Source: Microbispora sp. NBC_01189
GTDB lineage: Bacteria; Actinomycetota; Actinomycetes; Streptosporangiales; Streptosporangiaceae
Direction of reading: 5' to 3'
Length of the DNA stretch: 64,000 nt
Assembly: GCF_036010665.1 (NCBI RefSeq)
Contig: NZ_CP108581.1
Location: 3,825,501-3,889,500 of the forward strand
The notes beneath the pieces were generated by a model that worked only from the letters and a program-made list of their open reading frames with translations, was not told where the DNA came from and made no database searches. Numbering within the stretch: the first letter of the stretch is position 1; each line of letters starts with the position of its first letter. Both the position numbers and the translations under genes were made by a program. This document shows, in pieces, positions 43,359 through 51,591 of the stretch.

Positions 43359-44678
43359 ATGACGGAGGTGGAGGGGAAAGGATCATCGCTGTGGCGTGAC
43401 CGGAACTTCATGGTCTTCTGGGGATCTCAGACCCTGTCGGTGGCGGGGGACTCGTTCGCCCTGATCGCCGTCCCGCTGCTCGTGCTGCACGTGACCGGGT
43501 CGGTGGCGCGGATGGGCCTGCTGACCGGCCTGGCGAGCGCGGCCTCGGTGGCGGCGGGGGTCTTCGCCGGGGTCCTCGCCGACCGGCTCGACCGCAGGCG
43601 GCTGCTGATCTGGTGTGATCTCGCCAGGATGGCGTTGTACGGGATCGTGCCCGTCGCCTGGGCCTTCGGGCCGAAGATCTGGCTGCTCTACGTGATCCTG
43701 CCGGCCGCCGAGGCGATCGGCATGGTCTTCCAGGTCACGTACGTCACGGTGGTGCGCACCCTGGTCGAGCCGAGCCGGATCACCGAGGCGAACGGGCGGC
43801 TCGGCGCCACCTCCGCCGCGGCGGGGATCGGCGGGCCGCTGCTGGCCGGGGTGGTCGCGGGCTGGGCCGGGCCGACGGCCGCGATCGCGGTCAACGCGGC
43901 CAGTTTCGGGATCTCCGCGCTCGGCGTCGTGATGATCAGGTTCGGGCGGCGGACGACGGCGTCCCAGCCGGCCCCGCCGGCCCCGCCGTCCCCGGAGGCC
44001 TCGGCGGCGCGGGGGGTCCAGCAGGCAGGGGAGTCTCCCGAGGACCAGGAGGCCCGGGGGCCCTGGCGGGAGATGCTCGCCGGGGCCCGTTTCCTGTGGC
44101 GGCAGCCGGTGCTGCGTGCCCTCACCGTGCTGCTGTCGTTCTTCATCTTCCTGACCCTCGGGCTGACCGACGTGCTGATCTACCACCTGAAGCACGATCT
44201 CGGCCAGCCGGACCGTGCCGTCGGAGCCGTGCTCGCGGTCGCCGCGCTCGGCACCGTCGCCGGTTCGCTCCTCGTGGGCCCCGTACGCCGCAGGCTGGGG
44301 TTCGGCGCGTCCTGGATCGGGGCGATCGCCGTCGCCGGGCTCGCCGTCGTGGGGCTCGGCACGTCGGGCGGCGTACCCGCGGTCGCGGTGGCGGCCGCGG
44401 TCTACCTCGGCTGTGTCAGCGTGGCCGGGATCGCCTCGATGTCGCTGCGCCAGCAGGTCACCCCCGACCATCTGCTCGGCAGGGTCACCTCCGCCTTCTG
44501 GACCATCCACTTCTCGCTCGGGCCGGCGGGGGCGGCCGTGCTGACCTGGGGCGCGCAGCGTCACGGGGTGGCGGTGGTCTGCCTGCTGGCGGGAGCGGCC
44601 TGCCTGCTGATCGCGTTCGCCGCGTTCTTCACCCCGATCCGGCAGCCGAACCCCGAGCTGTCCGGCGCCACGGGCTGA
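43359..44678 (+). CDS. MFS transporter (enterobactin-exporter-like)
   Basis: A 439-residue major facilitator with 12 hydrophobic segments. The conserved loop 2-3 motif is LADRLDRRRLL (near residue 70). The family is typical of actinobacterial exporters of small molecules. It follows the PPOX-like gene after 18 bp and is the last gene of the hemerythrin run. It is convergent with the FAD monooxygenase, with 12 bp between stops. Confidence 0.88.
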   Translation: MTEVEGKGSSLWRDRNFMVFWGSQTLSVAGDSFALIAVPLLVLHVTGSVARMGLLTGLASAASVAAGVFAGVLADRLDRRRLLIWCDLARMALYGIVPVAWAFGPKIWLLYVILPAAEAIGMVFQVTYVTVVRTLVEPSRITEANGRLGATSAAAGIGGPLLAGVVAGWAGPTAAIAVNAASFGISALGVVMIRFGRRTTASQPAPPAPPSPEASAARGVQQAGESPEDQEARGPWREMLAGARFLWRQPVLRALTVLLSFFIFLTLGLTDVLIYHLKHDLGQPDRAVGAVLAVAALGTVAGSLLVGPVRRRLGFGASWIGAIAVAGLAVVGLGTSGGVPAVAVAAAVYLGCVSVAGIASMSLRQQVTPDHLLGRVTSAFWTIHFSLGPAGAAVLTWGAQRHGVAVVCLLAGAACLLIAFAAFFTPIRQPNPELSGATG

Positions 44679-44690
44679 CGTTCACTCCTC

Positions 44691-46229
44691 TCAGCCCCCG
44701 GCGCCGAAGGCGGCGGTCAGGGCCGCGCGCAGCGCGTCACCCTCCTTGTCGTCGAGTCGGGGTGAGTCGGAGGCCCAGGCGACGTGGCAGTCGGGCCGGA
44801 CGAGCAGTGCGGCGGGGGCGTCCTCGCTCGCCTTGCCGACGACCAGGTCGACGCGGTCGCGCCAGCCCTCCAGCGCCCCGGCCAGTGCTGCCTCGGGTGT
44901 CAGATCCAGGAGCAGCGGACGGGCCGTCCTGGTCAGCTCGGCCAGCCGTACGGGGCCGTTTTCCGTCTCCAGCGTGAGGTCCGGGGCGGGCCGGCCGGTG
45001 AGAAGGTGGTCCCCGCCGAGGTCATACCTGATGTCGGCGCCGGACATCAGGTCGGCGATGTGCTTGGTGGTCCGCTCGTCCCGCAGCAACTCGGTGAACA
45101 GCGCACGCAGCGCGGTGACCTCCGGTCCGGGTGCGATCAGCGCCGACTGCGCCTGCGTGTGCATGACGACGCGCTCGGCGGCCGGCCGCCGCTCGGTCTC
45201 GTACGTGTCGAGCAGGCCGGGCGGCGCCCAGCCGTGGATCTCGGCGGCGAGTTTCCACCCCAGGTTGATCGTGTCCTGGAGACCCAGGTTGAGGCCGGGG
45301 CCGCCGATCGCGCTGTGCACGTGGGCGGCGTCGCCGGCCAGCAGCACGCGGCGGTCCCGGAACCGCTCGGCCAGGCGGGTGTTGCCGCCGCTCAGGCGGC
45401 GCAGCAGGTGCGGCCCGTCCCCGTCGGGCGGGCCGAGCGGCAGGTCGGCGCCGAGCACCCGGCGCACGCTCTCCCGCAGGTCGTCCAGCGTCGGCGGCCG
45501 GTCGCCGCCGCCGTCCCGGTGCCATTCCGTGGTGTTCACGAGCGTTCCGGTGGGGAACGGCGCGTACACGAACAGGCCGTGATCGGTGCGGTGGTGCATG
45601 AACGGCGGGATCGGCCCGTACCCGGGGACGTTCAGCCCGCCGGTGGCCGCGTCGACCAGTTCCGCCGGCACGGTGACGTGCGCGCCGATGGAGACCGAGT
45701 CGTCCCTGGTCACTCCGGGGAAGCCGATGCCGCACAGCTTGCGGACGCGGCTGCGTCCGCCGTCCGCGCCGACGAGGAACCGGGTACGCAGCGTGTAGGG
45801 GCCCTCCGGGCCGGTGATCTCCACGGTGACCCCGTCCTCGTCCTGGGTGAGCCCCGTCAGCTCGTGCCCCCGGCGGATCTGCACGCCGAGCTCCCGGGCG
45901 CGCTCCTCCAGGACCTGCTCCACCCGGCGCTGCGGCACCGCGAGCCCGTACATCGGGTTGTCGTCAAGCCTGCTCAGCTCCAGGGGCATCGCGCCGAAGA
46001 CGAAGGCCGGGCTCGGCCGGGGCGGCTCGGCGCCGCCGGCGAGGCGCTCGTAGAGGCCGCGCCGGTCGAGGGCCCGGACGACCTGGCCGACCAGCCCGTT
46101 GGCCCGGTTCTCCTTGGTGTTCTCCGGCAGGCGCTCCAGCACGATCGGCCGTATGCCGCCCAGGCTCAGCTCGCAGGCGAGCATCAGCCCGTTCGGCCCG
46201 GCTCCGGCGATCAGGACATCGACGGTCAT
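44691..46229 (-). CDS. FAD-dependent aromatic monooxygenase (PheA/TfdB type)
   Basis: A 512-residue group A flavin hydroxylase: GxGxxG motif as IAGAGPNGLMLA near residue 8, DG-type motif LVGADGGRSRVRKL, GD motif VLLAGDAAHVHSAIGGPGLN, and a C-terminal thioredoxin-like domain (about 395-512). Family members hydroxylate phenols, polyketides or rifamycins using NAD(P)H and O2. The ATG has AAGGAGG 6 nt upstream. The nearby TetR gene encodes a likely regulator. Confidence 0.88.
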   Translation of the reverse strand: MTVDVLIAGAGPNGLMLACELSLGGIRPIVLERLPENTKENRANGLVGQVVRALDRRGLYERLAGGAEPPRPSPAFVFGAMPLELSRLDDNPMYGLAVPQRRVEQVLEERARELGVQIRRGHELTGLTQDEDGVTVEITGPEGPYTLRTRFLVGADGGRSRVRKLCGIGFPGVTRDDSVSIGAHVTVPAELVDAATGGLNVPGYGPIPPFMHHRTDHGLFVYAPFPTGTLVNTTEWHRDGGGDRPPTLDDLRESVRRVLGADLPLGPPDGDGPHLLRRLSGGNTRLAERFRDRRVLLAGDAAHVHSAIGGPGLNLGLQDTINLGWKLAAEIHGWAPPGLLDTYETERRPAAERVVMHTQAQSALIAPGPEVTALRALFTELLRDERTTKHIADLMSGADIRYDLGGDHLLTGRPAPDLTLETENGPVRLAELTRTARPLLLDLTPEAALAGALEGWRDRVDLVVGKASEDAPAALLVRPDCHVAWASDSPRLDDKEGDALRAALTAAFGAGG

Positions 46230-46314
46230 GGTGGTCCTCCTTGGTTTCCGGGCATGCCCGAGATTTCGGGCACGACGAATCAACCGGCGGCACCGGTGGA
46301 CGACGGCGCCCGTC

Positions 46315-46362
46315 GGGTGGATCAGGGAACGGGTGGATCAGTGAACGGGTGGATCAGGGATT
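46315..46362 (+). repeat. Three tandem 16-bp repeats
   Basis: GGGTGGATCAGGGAAC, GGGTGGATCAGTGAAC and GGGTGGATCAGGGATT follow each other without a gap. They lie between the monooxygenase start (46229) and the TetR stop (46472), in non-coding DNA upstream of the monooxygenase. They could be a binding array or a replication-slippage product; no known motif is recognised. Confidence 0.8.
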
Positions 46363-46471
46363 GAACGGTCGCGTGCCGAGGACACGGCACGTCAGTGACA
46401 CGGAGTACGGCCGTTCCGACGCTCTCGAAGCGGAACGGGTGACGGTCCGGCGGCCCGCGGGCCGCCGACGA

Positions 46472-47101
46472 CTATGACGATCGGGGTTCGGGCAGGCCGG
46501 CGGCGAGCCGGCCGAGCGCGTCCTCGATCAGCGATCTCACAGGCACCGGCGGGTCGGCCCGCATCCACTGGTCCATCGCCACCCTGATCGCGGCCCCCGC
46601 CGCGCCCGCCACCAGGCGAGGGTAGAGGTCGTGGGCGACGTCGGTGCCGGTCCGATCGGCGATCGCGGCGGCCAGCTCGTTCTCGGCGACGGCGCTGGCC
46701 TTGAGCATCTCGCCCTGCAGCGAGGGCTCGCTGATCATGAGCCGGATGCCGGCCTGCCACTGCTGGTCCGGCCGCCGGTCGTCGTAGTCCGCACCCATCG
46801 CGAGCTGGCTGATCACGGCGCTCGTGATCGCATCCCACAGGGGCTCCGACACCGGACGGTGGCGCAGCTCCTGCGCGATCAGGCGGGTGCGTTCGAGGTG
46901 CCTGGCGACGATCGCCTCGCTCTTGCTGGAGAAGTAGTTGTTGAAGGTCCGCGGAGCCACGCCCGCCTCCGCGGCGATGTCCTCCACCCGAACGTTCTCC
47001 AGCCCGCGCTCCACGACGAGCCGGATCGCCGCCCAGCTCAGCGCGATGCGCGTCTCCTGCTTCTTGCGCTCGCGCAGCCCCGGGCGCCCGTCGTCCGTCA
47101 T
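46472..47101 (-). CDS. TetR family transcriptional regulator
   Basis: A 209-residue repressor with the TetR HTH (VRVEDIAAEAGVAPRTFNNY, FSSKSEAIVARHL) at about residues 28-65, followed by a helical ligand-binding domain. ATG of MTDDGR is chosen. Two perfect palindromic operators directly upstream (47121-47135 and 47155-47169) suggest autoregulation and control of the downstream FAD monooxygenase on the same strand. Confidence 0.9.
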   Translation of the reverse strand: MTDDGRPGLRERKKQETRIALSWAAIRLVVERGLENVRVEDIAAEAGVAPRTFNNYFSSKSEAIVARHLERTRLIAQELRHRPVSEPLWDAITSAVISQLAMGADYDDRRPDQQWQAGIRLMISEPSLQGEMLKASAVAENELAAAIADRTGTDVAHDLYPRLVAGAAGAAIRVAMDQWMRADPPVPVRSLIEDALGRLAAGLPEPRSS

Positions 47102-47120
47102 GCGACCACCATACAACTGA

Positions 47121-47169
47121 TTGCGCGTTCCGCAAAGATGCGTGCGAAGCAAATTTGCGGAACGCGCAA
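47121..47169. promoter_or_regulatory. Paired palindromic operators forming a 16-bp inverted repeat
   Basis: TTGCGCGTTCCGCAAA (47121-47136) and its exact reverse complement TTTGCGGAACGCGCAA (47154-47169) flank a 17-bp spacer. Each arm is itself a dyad, TTGCG-N5-CGCAA, the layout of a TetR-type operator. The pair sits 20 bp upstream of the TetR start and 50-70 bp from the EF-hand gene's stop. Confidence 0.82.
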
Positions 47170-47187
47170 TTTCCTGATGGCGGCGTC

Positions 47188-47409
47188 TCAGTCGCGGGCG
47201 CCGGCCAGGCGGACGAACTCCTCCAGCGAGAACCGGCCGTCGGCGTCCACGTCGGCGACCCGGTCCAGGGCGGCGATCGCCTCCGGCGGCAGGGCGGGGA
47301 AGTAGGAGAGCAGCTCCGCCTCGGTGATGAAGCCGTCACCGTCGAGGTCGATCGCGTCGAATTCACGCTTGAGGGTCTCGAACCGCTCGTGACTGAGCTC
47401 GTGCGTCAC
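47188..47409 (-). CDS. EF-hand calcium-binding protein
   Basis: A 73-residue calmodulin-like protein with two EF-hand loops: DLDGDGFITEAE near residues 21-32 and DVDADGRFSLEE near residues 53-64, with Asp and Glu at the calcium-ligand positions. It could buffer or sense Ca2+ in the cytoplasm. The start is GTG 47409. It lies just upstream of the TetR gene on the same strand, with the operator pair between them. Confidence 0.9.
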   Translation of the reverse strand: MTHELSHERFETLKREFDAIDLDGDGFITEAELLSYFPALPPEAIAALDRVADVDADGRFSLEEFVRLAGARD

Positions 47410-47587
47410 AGTGACCTGCCTTTGCCGTCAGTGGCTGGAACTCCAGACAACCTATGCCGCGACCGGCGGCAGATCGACGGCCGGTTCCCCTCCCGGGCCC
47501 GGCGATGCCGCCCCCGGCGAGGCGTGACGCGCCGGTCGAACGGTTCAGGCGCTGTTCGCGAGGGTCGTGGGCACATAATGAAAGGCG

Positions 47588-49564
47588 ATGGACACGGAGA
47601 GTGACCGGCGTGCCGGCCGGGGGGCCCACGGGGGGATCGACGTCAGCGTCGTCGTCCCGGCGTACAACTGCCGGGCGTCCCTCGACCGCTGCCTCACCTC
47701 GCTGCTGGTCCAGCGGGTCGCGAAGGAGATCGTGGTCGTGGACGGCGGGTCCCGCGACGGGACCCGTGAGCTGCTCGACCTCTACGCCGCCTGCCACCCG
47801 CGGCTGGTCACCGTGATCCACGACCGCCACCCCTGCACCCCGGGCGGCGCCCGCAACAGAGGGCTCGCCCGCGCGGCCGGGCGGTACGTCTTCTTCTGCG
47901 ACGCCGGGGACCGTCTCGCGCCGGAGGCGCTGGCGCCCCTGGTCGCCGCGGCCGACCGGAACGGCTCGGACGTCGTCGTGGGACGGGTCTCCGGCGCCCG
48001 CGACGGGCTGCGGGACAGCGCCGACCGGGCCTCCTTAGCCGCCGTCTACGACGACCTGACCTGCTTCAAGCTCTTCCGCCGGGCCTTCCTGGAACGGCAC
48101 GCCCTCCGCTTCGACGAGACCCAGCGGACGGGCGAGGACACGACCTTCACCGTGCACGCCTACTGCCACGCCCGGGTCGTCTCCGTGGTGGCCGGCCACG
48201 ACTGCTACCACGCCGAAGCCGTGGGAGAGGCGACGGGAACGGAGAGCGGGGTGACGGGGTGCGCGGCCGACCCGCTGACCCGGCTGCGCCTGGTCCGCAC
48301 GCCGATCGAGGTGATGGCGCGGCACGTGCCGCCCGGCGCGCTGCGCGACCGGCTGCTCCTGCGGCACCTGCGCCGTGACGTGCTGGCCCGGCTGGGGGCG
48401 CCGTTCCTGGCCGCGGACGAGGCGGACCGCGAGAAGATCGCCGTCGAGGTGGCCGACATCTGCGGCCAGTGGCTGACGCCCGGTGTGCGCGCCGCCCTCG
48501 ACGACATGGACGCCGCCAGGCTCGCCGCGCTCGACGACACCGCCCGTCTCGTACGGCTCGCACGGGTCGAGGCCGCGCCGCTGCGCCACCGGCTGACCAC
48601 CCTCACATGGCACGGCGATCACCTGCTGGTCGGCGGGCACGCCTGCCTGGCCGAACCACCCGCCCCCGCAGCGCCTGCAACCGCACCACCGGCGCCCGCA
48701 CCACCCGCAACCGCACTACCGGCGCCCGCACCACCGGCGCCCGCAGCGCTCGCCCCCGTGCTGTTCGCCCCCACGCCGGAGGACCCCGCCCGGGATGACG
48801 GGCTGGGCGGGGTGGTGGGGCTGGTGCTGCGTGAGCGCCTCTCACGGGAGGAACGGGCGCTTCCCACCCGGCAGGCAGCCGGCACCTTCGCCACCCTGAT
48901 CGACGTGACCGCGCTGCCGCCGGGCGTGTGGGACGTCCACGTGTTCGTCGAGTGCGAGGGCGTGCGCAGGCCGGCCCGGTTCGGCTCCGGCCGCGACCCG
49001 GGCGTGGGTGTCCCGGGCCCGCGCCTGGTGAACGGCGTCGCCGTGGTGCCCTTCCTCACCCGGTCGCAGGGCACCCGGTCGCTCGGACACCTGTCGATCG
49101 ACGCCGGAGGACACGCGGTCAGGGTTCCGGCCGCCGCGCGGCTGACCCGCGCTCGCCGGCGGGCCGGGCGGCTGCTGATCGAGGGGCGGGTTCGGGTCGG
49201 CGAGGAGCCCGCCGCCCCGGCCGTACGGCACCTGGTGTGGCGCGAGCGGGGATCTGGAGAGGAGCACCGGGAGCGCGCCATGTCCGTCTCGCCCGAGGGA
49301 TTCGCGGCCGAGACGGACGTCCCAAGGCCCGGCACCTGGGACGCCTACCTCGAACTCGACCTCGGCGGGCCGCCGGTGCGCCTCCCGGTCAAGGTGGCCG
49401 CCATGGACACGCCCGCCCGGACGATGCGGTGGTGGCGGGGCCCGCTGCGGTGGACGGCCAGGCCGTACGCGACGGCGGTCAACCGGCGGCTAAGCCTGTC
49501 GGTGCGCGTGGACACCCCGCTGACCACGGTCAAGCGGGTGATCCGGGCCCTGCGTCGGCGCTAA
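47588..49564 (+). CDS. Glycosyltransferase family 2 with Ala/Pro linker and C-terminal beta domain
   Basis: A 658-residue protein. The N-terminal GT2 domain (about 15-240) shows VSVVVPAYNCRASLDRCL, EIVVVDGGSRDGT, the acidic CDAGDRL in place of the usual DxD, and RTGEDTTF. About 360-395 is an Ala/Pro-rich linker built of degenerate 6-12 residue repeats. The C-terminal 240 residues are beta-rich (VWDVHVFVECEGVRRPARFG) as in teichoic-acid-type or capsule glycosyltransferases. CATAAT (47574-47579) ends 8 nt before the ATG. The sugar and acceptor are unknown. Confidence 0.85.
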   Translation: MDTESDRRAGRGAHGGIDVSVVVPAYNCRASLDRCLTSLLVQRVAKEIVVVDGGSRDGTRELLDLYAACHPRLVTVIHDRHPCTPGGARNRGLARAAGRYVFFCDAGDRLAPEALAPLVAAADRNGSDVVVGRVSGARDGLRDSADRASLAAVYDDLTCFKLFRRAFLERHALRFDETQRTGEDTTFTVHAYCHARVVSVVAGHDCYHAEAVGEATGTESGVTGCAADPLTRLRLVRTPIEVMARHVPPGALRDRLLLRHLRRDVLARLGAPFLAADEADREKIAVEVADICGQWLTPGVRAALDDMDAARLAALDDTARLVRLARVEAAPLRHRLTTLTWHGDHLLVGGHACLAEPPAPAAPATAPPAPAPPATALPAPAPPAPAALAPVLFAPTPEDPARDDGLGGVVGLVLRERLSREERALPTRQAAGTFATLIDVTALPPGVWDVHVFVECEGVRRPARFGSGRDPGVGVPGPRLVNGVAVVPFLTRSQGTRSLGHLSIDAGGHAVRVPAAARLTRARRRAGRLLIEGRVRVGEEPAAPAVRHLVWRERGSGEEHRERAMSVSPEGFAAETDVPRPGTWDAYLELDLGGPPVRLPVKVAAMDTPARTMRWWRGPLRWTARPYATAVNRRLSLSVRVDTPLTTVKRVIRALRRR

Positions 49565-49581
49565 TTGCGAATCATTTGCAA
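49565..49581 (+). promoter_or_regulatory. Nur-like (Fur family) box overlapping the cbiM promoter
   Basis: TTGCGAATCATTTGCAA fits the streptomycete nickel-regulator pattern TGCAA-N5-TTGCA (here TGCGA-ATCAT-TTGCA). It begins 1 bp after the glycosyltransferase stop and overlaps a possible -35 TTGCAA (49576-49581) that is 16 bp from a -10-like TAAAGT (49598-49603). Repression by a Fur-type metal sensor at high nickel or cobalt is inferred. No cobalamin riboswitch is present. Confidence 0.65.
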
Positions 49582-49639
49582 CTACAACCCCGTGCTCTAA
49601 AGTGGGGTTGAGATTCGCCCGTTTCGGAGGGGTTTGATC

Positions 49640-50689
49640 GTGCACGTACCCGATGGGTTTTTCGACGTCCCCGTGTCCGTCGGTGCCGGCGTCTTCGCGG
49701 CGGCCGGCGTGGCCGTGTGCCTGCGGGGGGCCCGGCGGGAGCTCGACGACCGCACCGCTCCCATGGCGGGCCTGGTGGCCGCGTTCGTCTTCGCGGCGCA
49801 GATGCTCAACTTCCCCGTCGCCGCGGGCACCAGCGGTCACCTGCTCGGCGGGGCGCTGGCCGCGATACTCGTCGGGCCGTACACCGCCGTGCTGTGCGTC
49901 GCGGTCGTGCTGCTCGTCCAGGGGTTCTTCTTCGCCGACGGCGGGCTGACCGCCCTCGGGGTCAACATCACGCTCATGGCGATCGTCACCTCGGTCGTCG
50001 GCTGGGCGGTGTTCCAGCTGGTCACCCGGACCGGCCCGCGCGGGCGCGGCACACTGGTGGCCGCGTCGTTCCTGGCCGCGCTGGTCTCGGTGCCCGCCGC
50101 GGCGCTCGTCTTCACGGTCCTGTTCTGGCTCGGCGGCACCGCGCCGATCGACCTGGGCGCGGTGGCCGCCGCGATGGGCGGCGTCCACGTGCTCATCGGG
50201 CTGGGGGAGGGCCTCATCACCGCGCTCACCGTGAGCAGCGTGCTGGCCGTACGGCCCGACCTCGTCTACGGCGCGCGCGGGACGGCCGCGCCGCTGGTGC
50301 TGCGTACGGCCGAGGGGGAGATCGAGGTCGGCGGGCGGCCCGCCGAGACGCCCTCGGCGGGGATCGGCCTGCGTCCGGTCCTGGCGGGTGGCGCGATCGT
50401 GGCCGTGCTGCTGGCCGGCGTCGTGTCGTTCTACGCATCCAGCGCCCCCGACGGGCTGGAGAAGGTGGCGTCCGACAAGGGGCTGAGCGCGCAGGAGAAG
50501 CCGCACGCGGCGGAGGACGCGCCGCTGGCCGGATACTCCGTGAAGGGCCTGAGCGACCAGCGGATCTCCGGCGGGCTGGCCGGGGTCGCCGGCGTCGCGC
50601 TGACGGTCGCGGCCGGCGGCGGGGTGTTCTACGCGGTCCGCCGGCGCCGGCGGCTGACCGGCGGCGTGTCGCCCGCCGGCGCCCCGTGA
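49640..50689 (+). CDS. cbiM: ECF transporter substrate component CbiM fused to CbiN-like domain (cobalt/nickel)
   Basis: A 349-residue membrane protein that captures Co2+ or Ni2+. The N-terminal metal-binding loop reads VHVPDGFFD (CbiM and NikM begin M-H-I-P-D-G-F). Hydrophobic segments cover about 1-220, with GTSGHLLGGALAAILVGPYT conserved. After residue about 250 comes a second part with one segment, an extracytoplasmic PDGLEKVASDKGLSAQE typical of CbiN, and a final membrane helix. GTG 49640 has GGAGGGG 7 nt upstream. Confidence 0.9.
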   Translation: MHVPDGFFDVPVSVGAGVFAAAGVAVCLRGARRELDDRTAPMAGLVAAFVFAAQMLNFPVAAGTSGHLLGGALAAILVGPYTAVLCVAVVLLVQGFFFADGGLTALGVNITLMAIVTSVVGWAVFQLVTRTGPRGRGTLVAASFLAALVSVPAAALVFTVLFWLGGTAPIDLGAVAAAMGGVHVLIGLGEGLITALTVSSVLAVRPDLVYGARGTAAPLVLRTAEGEIEVGGRPAETPSAGIGLRPVLAGGAIVAVLLAGVVSFYASSAPDGLEKVASDKGLSAQEKPHAAEDAPLAGYSVKGLSDQRISGGLAGVAGVALTVAAGGGVFYAVRRRRRLTGGVSPAGAP

Positions 50690-50823
50690 GCCCTGCTTCG
50701 GCGTCCGGTGAGCCCTCTCGCGGGCACCCTGCGAGCTCCCGCGTGAGCTCCTCCACGAGCCCTGCCGCCCCTCCCGCGCGGAGGGCGGCGGCAGGTCGGC
50801 CATGATGGCGGGGTGAGCACGAA

Positions 50824-51591
50824 ATGATGAGCGCCGGGCACCGTCATCCGATCTACCGGCCCGCGGACACGCTCGTCCACCGGCTGCCGCCCCAGTGCAA
50901 GCTGGTGGCGGTCGTCGCGTTCGCGGTGTGCGTGGTCGCCACGCCGCGCGAGCGTTTCTGGGCGTTCGCCGTCCACGCGCTGCTGCTGGCCGCCGTCGCG
51001 GTGGCGGCGCGGGTGCCCGCGGGCGCGATCGCGCGGCGGATGGTGATCGAGGTGCCGTTCGTGCTGTTCGCCCTGGCGATCCCGGTCATCGGCACCGGTG
51101 AGCGGGTGCAGGTGCTCGGGATGTCGCTCAGCCTCCCCGGGCTGTGGGCCGCTTGGAACATCCTCGCCAAGGCGACGCTGGGGGTGGTCGCCTCGATCCT
51201 GCTCGCGGCCACGACCGAGCCCCGCGTGATGCTGCTCGGCGCCGAACGGCTGCGGCTGCCCCGGCTGCTCGTGCAGATCGCGACGTTCATGCTGCGCTAC
51301 CTCGACGTGATCCTCGACCAGATGCGGCGCATGCGGGTCGCCCGGGAGTCGCGCGGATTCGTCGCCCGCGACCTGCGGCAGGCCCCGGTGCTGGCGAAGT
51401 CGGCGGGCGCCCTGTTCATCCGGGCGTACGAGCGGGGGGAGCGGGTCCACCTCGCCATGCTGAGCCGGGGCTACACCGGCGAGATGCCGACGATTAGGGA
51501 TATATCGGCGTCTGGGCGAGACTGGGGGACGGCGGCTATCCTTCCCTGCCTCGCCGCGGCGACGGCCCTACTGGCGTGGAGCACCACATGA
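50824..51591 (+). CDS. cbiQ: ECF transporter transmembrane component CbiQ
   Basis: A 255-residue coupling membrane protein of the cobalt/nickel ECF transporter, with hydrophobic segments around 28-75, 95-130 and 230-250. It has the Ala-Arg coupling motifs ARESRGF and AMLSRGYTG that contact the ATPase. It starts about 135 bp after cbiM, beyond an imperfect hairpin, and overlaps cbiO by 4 nt (ATGA). The second of two adjacent ATG codons (50827) is equally possible. Confidence 0.9.
   Translation: MMSAGHRHPIYRPADTLVHRLPPQCKLVAVVAFAVCVVATPRERFWAFAVHALLLAAVAVAARVPAGAIARRMVIEVPFVLFALAIPVIGTGERVQVLGMSLSLPGLWAAWNILAKATLGVVASILLAATTEPRVMLLGAERLRLPRLLVQIATFMLRYLDVILDQMRRMRVARESRGFVARDLRQAPVLAKSAGALFIRAYERGERVHLAMLSRGYTGEMPTIRDISASGRDWGTAAILPCLAAATALLAWSTT

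Noticed and set aside
49582..49639. Cobalamin riboswitch before cbiM
   Set aside because: The leader is under 60 nt, far too short for a B12 riboswitch, and holds no B12-box; a Fur-family box is the visible element.
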